Assembly: GCA_029959085.1 (NCBI GenBank)
Contig: JARWIR010000010.1
Location: 6,469,001 to 6,533,000, forward strand
Reading direction: 5' to 3'
DNA: 64,000 nt
Origin: Nemophila menziesii
Lineage: Eukaryota > Streptophyta > Magnoliopsida > Boraginales > Hydrophyllaceae
The translations under genes and the position numbers were made by a program. This document shows positions 57,052-64,000 of the stretch, piece after piece. Numbering within the stretch: the stretch's first letter is position 1; every line of letters begins with the position of its first letter. The notes beneath the pieces were generated by a model. The model was not told the DNA's origin. It ran no database searches and saw only the letters and a list, made by a program, of their open reading frames with translations.

Positions 57052-58475
57052 GAAATGTTTTCTATCCCTTTCGCGTTTAGTGTAGATTAGTTTATTGCTT
57101 TGCGTCTTTTCGAGTCGTGGGGACATGACTCATTTTTGAGTTTGGGGTGGGGTTCATTGCCTCATCCCAGTTTTTATGTTTTATGTATTTTTAAATTGCT
57201 TTCAATAAAATAATTAGGAGTTGCGTTTGACTGTAGAGGATTTTAAATGTCCCCTTTAAGCATACTTTTTATGAATCTATGATAGTAAATAGTGGACTTT
57301 AGGGAAGAGTAAAAAACGCGCTTTAATTGCATGCAAACGTAGGTAATTGATAGTAATAATTAATGAACAATGCAAATGAAGTAAGCTTGTACTTAAGGAA
57401 TATGTTTGGTGTGTAGAACGCGAGATCCTAATTAGTAGAGAACCCACTTAGATATGAACTAGAGACGAGCTATGTAACTAGGAAAATGATAGGGGCAATT
57501 CTTTTTTAGCCATTTGTGACCTTTTTAGCCTTCTATCCCTTGTATTAATATTATCCTTCTTAGCCCAATTTTGAGCCTTAAGCATTCTTTTGTCGTCACG
57601 ATATAAGCCCATATCCCTTTAGTTTGTTAGGCATGACCATATGACCCGCACTTGAATCACGATCCTAAGACCTGTCTCGAGCTTGAGTTTGGGGTGGTCG
57701 GTCCACTTATGGGAAATTTCATTGGGTGAGAACTTATTTGTTTATATTGAGGCACAAAAATTCAAATGATAATATTATTTGTAACCCTTTGCCGGGATTG
57801 AAAAAAAAGTGAAAAAAGTTAGCAAAAACAGTAGCTAACCGGGAACCCGGTTTCACAAGACCGGGAACCCGGTTTCCTTCTGTACAAAAAAAAAGAAAAC
57901 AAAAGAAAAGAAAAAGAAAAATATGGAAGGAATAAACAGCCGGCAAAGTGGAATGTTTTGAAAAATCATCTTATATGTATTGGGTTGACATGGGACGCTA
58001 AATTAGTGCATAAATGGGTTGAGTGAGAACATTATATGAGTGTAAACTCAAGCTCGTGGATAGTTGTTGATGGTAAGTGAGGAGAGAGCCAAAAGCTCAC
58101 TTCAAATTTACCAAATACACACCCATGCCGTCCTTAAGCCTACGCTAAAACCGTAAAGTCCTCGTCATTCCTAGGTTCATAGTGAATTTATAATTCGATT
58201 AATATGGAGTAGACTAAGCGGAGAATTCAAAGCTAGTTAGGATCAATGAACACCCTATAGCCATCATACAGAGATGAGTACAAGTGTAACCTTCAAGCAT
58301 TGCAACTTTAATTTGATGATTGATATTATTTGTGTTTGATTTTGCATGTAACTGTATGTGTATATTAGTTCATAATCTTTGCTATATGAGATTTAATTTA
58401 AGAATTGCTTTGGGTGTATTTACTAACTTCTATTTTCTCTTGCATCTACTTCATTCCCCTTGTTTTTAGTTTTAC
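57052..58475 (+). other. E5 3' non-coding region with conserved blocks
   Basis: Stem GAGTCGTG-GGGA-CATGACTC (57112-57131, one wobble) precedes a purine tract copy (57134-57148); a third copy lies at 57682-57696. CTTTGCCGG (57787-57795) and CCGGCAAAG (57940-57948) can pair. Two GC-rich dyads lie inside that loop. Confidence 0.65.
57837..57874 (+). repeat. E5 second dyad pair, downstream of the third ORF
   Basis: Two ACCGGGAACCCGGT copies start at 57838 and 57860 (22 bp apart). The left context (ACAGTAGCTAACC) resembles that of the upstream array (ACAGGAGCTAACC at 54950) and the right context (GGTTTCCTTCTGT) matches 55351 onward, so the module seems to have been copied. Confidence 0.85.
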
Positions 58476-58510
58476 TTTGTCGGGACGACAAATGTTTGAG
58501 TTGGGGGTCT
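58476..58510 (+). promoter_or_regulatory. E5 polypurine tract with upstream stem-loop
   Basis: TTTGTCG / CGACAAA (7 bp) with a GGA loop is followed by TGTTTGAGTTGGGGGTCT and the LTR, the E1-type stem. Confidence 0.8.
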
Positions 58511-61500
58511 TGATGTCTCCCTAAATGTTCTAATTTTATACCCTTGGGAGACATCATTTTCGGTGTTTATTTGACTATTTAGATAAACTTTTGGCGTTAA
58601 TATGCAATAATTCAATTTTCCTCTATCAAATATAGTATTTTTCATTTATTAAACTTTTGTGCGTAATATGGTTTGTTTTTAGTGAAAATTTGTAGGTTTT
58701 GAATACTAGCTAAGGAGCGGAATAGAAGATTAAAGTCAAAGATCGTGTAATGAAGTCAAAGAAAGAAGAAATATCCCGAAGAGTTGACAAATTTGAGCTG
58801 AAAATCTCGAAGGCTGATGAAGATTGCTGATTTCGAGCTACTTAAAGATGGAATCAGCCTATGACTCGTGAAGAAGATTGATTCCTTATCGAGTTACGAA
58901 GATTTAACAATTGGATTGGAGTCATTCCGAGTTAAAATGAGAAAGTTACAGCTGATTTAGTGGAGGTTGTACAACAGTTACGAGATTTGGGCTTAAGTTA
59001 TGGACTTGGGCTTTCTAATTTTCATTTAATCCATTAAGAAAACCCTAGTCCGAATTTTATAATATAAAAGGGATTTTAGACTTCTATTTTCACACATAAT
59101 TCATACGCTTAGAAGTCAGAATACCAGAGAAGAAGCTAGAGCAAGGAAGAGAAAAAGCCAAGAGATGAAGAAATTCAACATCTCCAAATCGCAGCTAATT
59201 CAACTCCTCAATTGGATTTCTTATCTTTTATTCTGTAAAACAATTATGAATTCCCTTATTTTTATTTTCTTAGTTTTTATAATTATGAGCTAAATTCATA
59301 CAATACTTAAGAACGCATTAATGGGTTAATCCCAATTATATTTCAATTCATGTTTTTGGTTTTGGGATTATTGTAATTAAAATCAAATTGGTGGGTAATT
59401 AGTATTTTTCATTAATTTGCATTTATGAACTATTATTGAAGTCATGAATCAATAATAGGAATTAGTATCTAGGCTATTTCAAAAAGTGGCATATGAATCA
59501 CTTTGACGGGGGGTTTAGGTACGGAAATAGTAAATGAATGTAGGATATAAATTATTGACCTTGACAAGCTTAATTAATCCTATGGACAATTGGGTAATTA
59601 GAACTTATTCATTCGAAGGTGGACTATAATCACCCTGATGGGGTTTGTAGCACCTAATTAAAACTCCTTAGTCCACCCTGACGGGGGTAAGGAGAATCCT
59701 GAATCCCGGCCATTATTATTTACCGATTCGTCCCTTAAACAATACATGGAATGAATAGATTTAGGTGAAATCCTAGTGGTGTCGCCTAGGGTGTGATAAA
59801 AATTAGATAAATATAAGTCAAGAAAACTACGCACTCTCACCCTAGACAGGCACAGTATTGCAAGTATTACAGGACGTATGCAAGTTTTAGTTGATAAGTT
59901 GAGTTCGTTCTCAGGGACTTAAGTGTGTTTATCACGTGGATAGGAATAACGAGTAAAAGTAAATAATTAAAATACAGAAAATAAAAGGAACATATATTCG
60001 AAATTAAGAATTAAACTAAGAAAATAAAGACAATAAAATAAAATACTAAGAATATGAGATGAGAAATATAGCGTAGGTTTTTGCTAGTATGCACTAATCC
60101 TTCTAATTCTTTCTATTAGATCTAGTTTATAAGGGAGAATATTAGCTCTTGTATACTTAGTCAGGATTCTAAATTCCCATTCCTTAGACATTGAGAGTGA
60201 CTAAGGGGGCTACGGCACAACCAAGACGCTGTTTCAAATAGGGTTATCAAACGCTACTAAGGCCCTAAGCAAACAATTCAATCAATTGGTGATATGGTGA
60301 TTAAAACAAACCCTACTGACTATCTAGTTAGAATCAGTTTTGTCAGGACTAATATCAGACACTAGACATTATGTGGTGGTTCAATAATTAGACACCCAGC
60401 TAAGGTGACCATCTAACTACTATTAAAACAATCCTAAAGTGATCAGTTTTAGGAAAGACAATAAATCAAAACACATAAACAAATATAAAGGTAAGAAGCT
60501 AATATCAGATTAAAACATGTAATTCCCAAAGAAACTTAGATAGAAGGATTAGAATTCATAGTTTATACATGATTCAAAACCCAAGCTATGAGAAGTTTAG
60601 TTCATACCTGAAGGAAATAAACTAAAAGAAATTACAAATGACATCATCTTGCTCTCTACAATAAACTGGAAGAATAAAACCTTAAGAACTAATTACTATG
60701 AGGCAAGGATGATTTACAAGTGATATAAGGGTGTATTTATAGGTGTTTAGAAGACCTAATTCGTTTTCTTGAGGGAGAAGCAAAGTGGTGGACTCCAAGC
60801 CCAACTCAAATTCGTATGGAAATAAAGATAAATTCTGCTGACTTGTTTTGAGCATATCTTTTTCGTTATTGGTCGGTTTTTGCTCCATAATATACCAAAA
60901 GAATCCTCAACGAATTATCTACGTCCCAATGAAAGGAATTTACCAAAATCGGCTTCTTTATTGGAGTTATCACCACTTATTTAGGCGTTGCTGCAGAAAT
61001 TCAGATTTAGGCAGCTTTTCCTTTTCCATATTTTTAGCTTTTGTTTCCTTATCTCCAATTACCATGCTAATCTCTTTCCATATTTTGTAGTCTTTGACTT
61101 GGACTCTAATTAATCTCCATAATTATCTTTAAAGCTTCACATTAAAATAAACAATTAAACCCAATATGCTCTAAAAATATTATTTCACTAAATCAAGACT
61201 CAAAATAGGAAAGTACACTAATTCTCAAGAAAATCGACTATTATGACTTCTAAATCACTAAAAATGATGTCTCATCCTAACATAAATCTATCACAAATGA
61301 GGAGACATCACCTAGCGTCTCTCAAGTACTACCTTTCCTATTGCGTCTAGCTATTTTATTTTCTCGTGTCTATCTTAATATTTACATTAATTTAGTCTTT
61401 TAATTATTTGTCATAGTTATAGAAAAACAAACAAACAATCTTAAAATCATTTATCTGCTTTTACGTGCAATTAATCGCTACTTGATAAGCATTAGAGTCA

Positions 61501-61624
61501 ACCAATCCGTCCTTGAGAACGAATCTGTTTATCACATATATTACTTGGGACAACTGTACACTTGCAGTTGTGGTTTCTCTTATCCTTATTTTGCATTTAT
61601 TTTAGAACACACAAGGGACCACCA
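58511..61624 (+). repeat. E5 3' LTR, interrupted by solo LTR E6
   Basis: The parts 58511-59776 and 61316-61624 together match 44668-46239. A TATA motif lies at 59063-59070. It ends GGACCACCA before the duplicated CTATT. Confidence 0.92.
59777..61310 (-). repeat. E6: solo LTR of the E2/E3 family
   Basis: The 1534 bp sequence begins TGGTGTCGCC and ends GGAGACATCA, flanked by CCTAG (59772-59776 and 61311-61315). It matches the E2 LTR in reverse. The matched flanks show a complete element inserted here and was reduced to one LTR by recombination between its LTRs. A TATA motif lies at 60741-60734. Confidence 0.95.
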
Positions 61625-62090
61625 CTATTGCTGACATCAAAGGTATTACTCCTTCCTATTGCGAACACAAGATTATTCTGGAAAATGAAGGTGCACGCTC
61701 AGTTGAAGGGCAGAGAAGAATGATGTCAGCTATGAAGGAAGTGGTGAAGAAAGAGGTTATTAAACTACTAGATGCGGGAATCATTCATCCCATATCTAGT
61801 AGCGAGTGGTGAGTCGAGTTCAATGCGTAACAAAGAAGGGTGGTATCTCTACAATCTTGAATGAACAGAATGAAGTCATACCATCAAGAACTGTTGTTGG
61901 TTGGAGAGTGTGTATGGATTATTGTTAGTTGAATAAGGCCACCAGAAAAGATCACTTCCCTCTCCCATTTATAGATCAGATGTTAGAAAAGCTAGCTAGA
62001 AGAGAATATTATTGCTTTTTAGATGGGTATTCAGGTTACAATCAGATATATGTGGATCCAAAAGACCAACACAAGACAACCTTTACATGT
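61625..62090 (+). pseudogene. pol: E4 reverse transcriptase N-terminal fragment
   Basis: It continues E4 after E5: the spacer [10 protein letters not shown], then AGIIHPISSSEW. A one-base loss in the Trp-Val codons (near 61810) shifts the frame compared with E1, and a TGT to TGTTAG-type change adds a stop. It ends at TTTACATGT, where E7 inserted. Confidence 0.85.
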
Positions 62091-63890
62091 TGATGTCTCC
62101 CTATTTGTTCTAATTATTAGCCCTCTGGAGACATCATTTTAGGTGAATTATTCAATTATTAGCTAGACTTTCATGCATAATTTGCCATATTGCACTTTTC
62201 CCCCTTGGAATTTAACTATTTGCATTTTCTGAGCTTTTGTGCGTAAATTTGACTATTTTTGATGCAAAGTTAAATAGGTTCTTGAATTTCATGAAAGACC
62301 AATCCAAGGTGGAGAAATGAGAATAAAGTCTTAGTGTATTTTAGAGTGTTAGGAATGATTTTTACTCGAGTTTCTATTTTTAGAGTACACTTTCCTATTT
62401 CGTTTTCTTGATTTATTGATTTATTCTTTTTAAGCATATGCAGTTTAATTATTTATTTAATGTGAAGCTTTAAAAGATAAATGGTAATTACTTAGAGATC
62501 AAGTCAAGATAAAGATTAAAGGAAAGAAGATTTACATGGAAATAAGAAGATTTAGGAAAGATTTATTCAAAGGAGGAAAAGATAAAGCTGCCTTTTGAAA
62601 TCTGAAAATCTAGCCACGTTTTAGAGATAAAATCATAATTAAAGATTGGCATAGATTCTGGACGAGTTGTCTGAACCAATAGAAAGAGCTTTCCAAGAAA
62701 AGCAGTTTCATATATTGGAACTTCTCAAACGGATAAGTATTGAAAAAGATATGACCAAATCAAATCAGCAGCAAATCTTACCTTTCCTAGAATTTAGAGC
62801 TACAAATTTGAGAGTCTTAGGCTTGTCTTCCACTCCAAGCAAATTCGACCTAGGGGTCTTCCAACACCTATAAATACACCCCTTAACCTCCTACTTTAAC
62901 ACACTTCATATAATTATCAAAGAGGCTTAAGGATTCAAGTCAGAGCAAGCAGGAAGGAAGCAAGCTAGAGCTGGAGACTGTCTATATCTCCAATTCAAGC
63001 CAAACCCAACCTCTTCATTAGGTTTTATTTATTTCTTTCTGTAAAACCTTATGTCTTTTAATTTATTGGTTTTAGTTTTATTTTCCGTTATGAGCTAAAT
63101 TTCTTAAGTGCTTGAGAATCGCTGTAAGGGTTGAACCTTAATTTATTTAATGAATGCTTTCTGATTTGGGATTTTTATAGTTTAAATCGAATTGAGTAAT
63201 TTAGTATTGTTTGTTATCGTAAGTTAATTTCACTATATTTAATTTGGCCAATTAGACATAGGTTTGAGTAATTAAGTTATTCCAATTAGTGGTGATTGGA
63301 TCATCTTGACGGGGGGTTTAATTACTGACATAGATAATGAACGTAAGATAGAAATTATTGATCCTGACGGACTTAGTTAATCTTATAGCCAATTAGGTAG
63401 AGAACCTGACATTCGAAGGTGGATTATGATCGCCCTGGCGGGGTTTGTAACACCTGAGAATAGCTCCTAAGTCCACCCTGACGGGGTTAGGAGAATCTAG
63501 AATCCCGACTATTACTAGTTACTAGTTTGTCCCTTAGAAGAAGCATTGATTAAGTTTATTTTGGAGAAACCTAGTGTGGCTCAAGTACTACTCTCTCATC
63601 TTTTAGTCTCTTCATATTTACTTTCTTGCATTACTTTTAATTTAGTCTAATATTTACTTTATTGCACTTTAGTCCTTTAAACAAAAACCAAACAAAAATC
63701 TATTTCTTTTACTTTTAATTTTCATTCAAGCAACTAGTTCCATTTATTGCATAACACTATGAATCATAACTAATCCGTCCCTGAGATCGAAATCCCGTTT
63801 ACCGGATATTACTTGGACGACCCGTACACTTGCGGTACGTGTCTTGCCTTTTTAGGTGTGTTTTTATTTAGAACACACTAGGAGACACCA
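62091..63890 (+). repeat. E7 5' LTR
   Basis: TGATGTCTCCC...GGAGACACCA, 1800 bp. TATAAATA lies at 62869-62876. Four CNTGACGGGG-type motifs lie downstream (about 63305, 63364, 63435 and 63477). The 68-codon frame at 62667-62873 resembles one in the E1 LTR and runs into the TATA box, so it is probably not a gene. Confidence 0.9.
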
Positions 63891-63896
63891 AGTTTT

Positions 63897-63914
63897 TGGC
63901 GCCGCTGCCGGGGA
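63897..63914 (+). other. E7 primer binding site
   Basis: TGGCGCCGCTGCCGGGGA, identical to E1. Confidence 0.9.
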
Positions 63915-64000
63915 CGGTAGCGTGTGACCACGGTGTTAGCCGTAAGTGTTTTAGTTGCTAGTTTTTAGTTTAATTTTTATTTTTCAGTTTTACGCTTTGG

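Larger units (their letters stand above)
44668..61624 (+). mobile_element. E5: Athila-like element with full but decayed gag-pol
   Basis: The duplication is CTATT (44663-44667 and 61625-61629). The 5' LTR is 1572 bp; the 3' LTR is about 1575 bp after removing solo LTR E6 and its duplication. Without the CACTA fragment (2.8 kb) and E6 (1.5 kb) the element is about 12.6 kb, close to E1. All pol domains are present but disrupted. Confidence 0.95.
30412..62090 (+). mobile_element. E4: Athila-like element split by E3, E5 and E7
   Basis: The pieces are 30412-32118, 41935-44667 and 61625-62090; the remainder lies beyond E7. They join in register: gag start, then gag and protease, then the N-terminal part of RT. 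Each junction carries the 5 bp duplication of the inserted element. E4 lies in the Sirevirus env-like ORF with left flank GTTGG; its 3' end is outside the window. Many stops show it is old. Confidence 0.92.
62091..64000 (+). mobile_element. E7: Athila-like element, 5' end only
   Basis: LTR, primer site and about 85 bp of leader are visible before the window ends. The left flank CATGT would be the target duplication. The LTR is related to that of E1. Confidence 0.9.

Overview
The window is plant nuclear DNA, most likely from a eudicot, and looks like repeat-rich heterochromatin. I recognise no host gene. Almost all of it is retrotransposons inserted into each other: Ty3/gypsy Athila-type elements (tRNA-Asp-type primer sites, 1.5-1.8 kb LTRs running TGATGTCTCC...CACCA, and an extra third ORF in the envelope position), a Sirevirus-type Ty1/copia remnant, a LINE and a CACTA-type DNA transposon fragment. 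The species cannot be read from the sequence.

Layout (element names are mine). 1-1760: 5' part of a LINE on the minus strand (ORF1 plus the start of ORF2), then a (TA)n tract. 2706-14821: E1, a complete minus-strand Athila-like element with LTRs of equal length (1761 bp, identical wherever compared), target duplication CATAT and one uninterrupted 1848-residue gag-pol. 15526-25304: E2, plus strand, duplication AGGTT, a gag-protease element lacking RT, RNase H and most of integrase. About 25735-27021: E8, an old minus-strand Athila remnant, broken by a minus-strand Sirevirus-like element (27022-30411). That one is broken by E4 (plus, from 30412), and E4 is broken three times: by E3 (32119-41934, duplication CCTAT, same deleted structure as E2), by E5 (44668-61624, duplication CTATT) and by E7 (from 62091 past the window end). 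E5 carries a CACTA fragment in gag (46763-49552) and a solo LTR, E6, in its 3' LTR (59777-61310, duplication CCTAG). Nesting reaches five levels: E8, Sirevirus, E4, E5, then E6 or CACTA.

How the parts work together. E1 encodes a full set of retrotransposition enzymes. E2, E3 and solo LTR E6 belong to one LTR family whose two full-length members share a gag-protease-integrase-tail reading frame, so they would need enzymes in trans. The third ORF of E2, E3 and E5 and the env-like ORF of the Sirevirus look like the same plant transposon/env-like protein family.

The main unusual signal is non-coding. Upstream of the third ORF in four Athila-like elements lies a GC-rich array of short dyads, then a TATA box, then a G-poor leader. 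In E2, E3 and E5 the dyads sit 21-23 bp apart. The Sirevirus LTR has the same arrangement upstream of its own TATA box, with an identical 14-mer to E5. A covarying stem-loop sits just before the polypurine tract of five elements, and polypurine-tract-like copies with a second stem-loop recur through the 3' halves.
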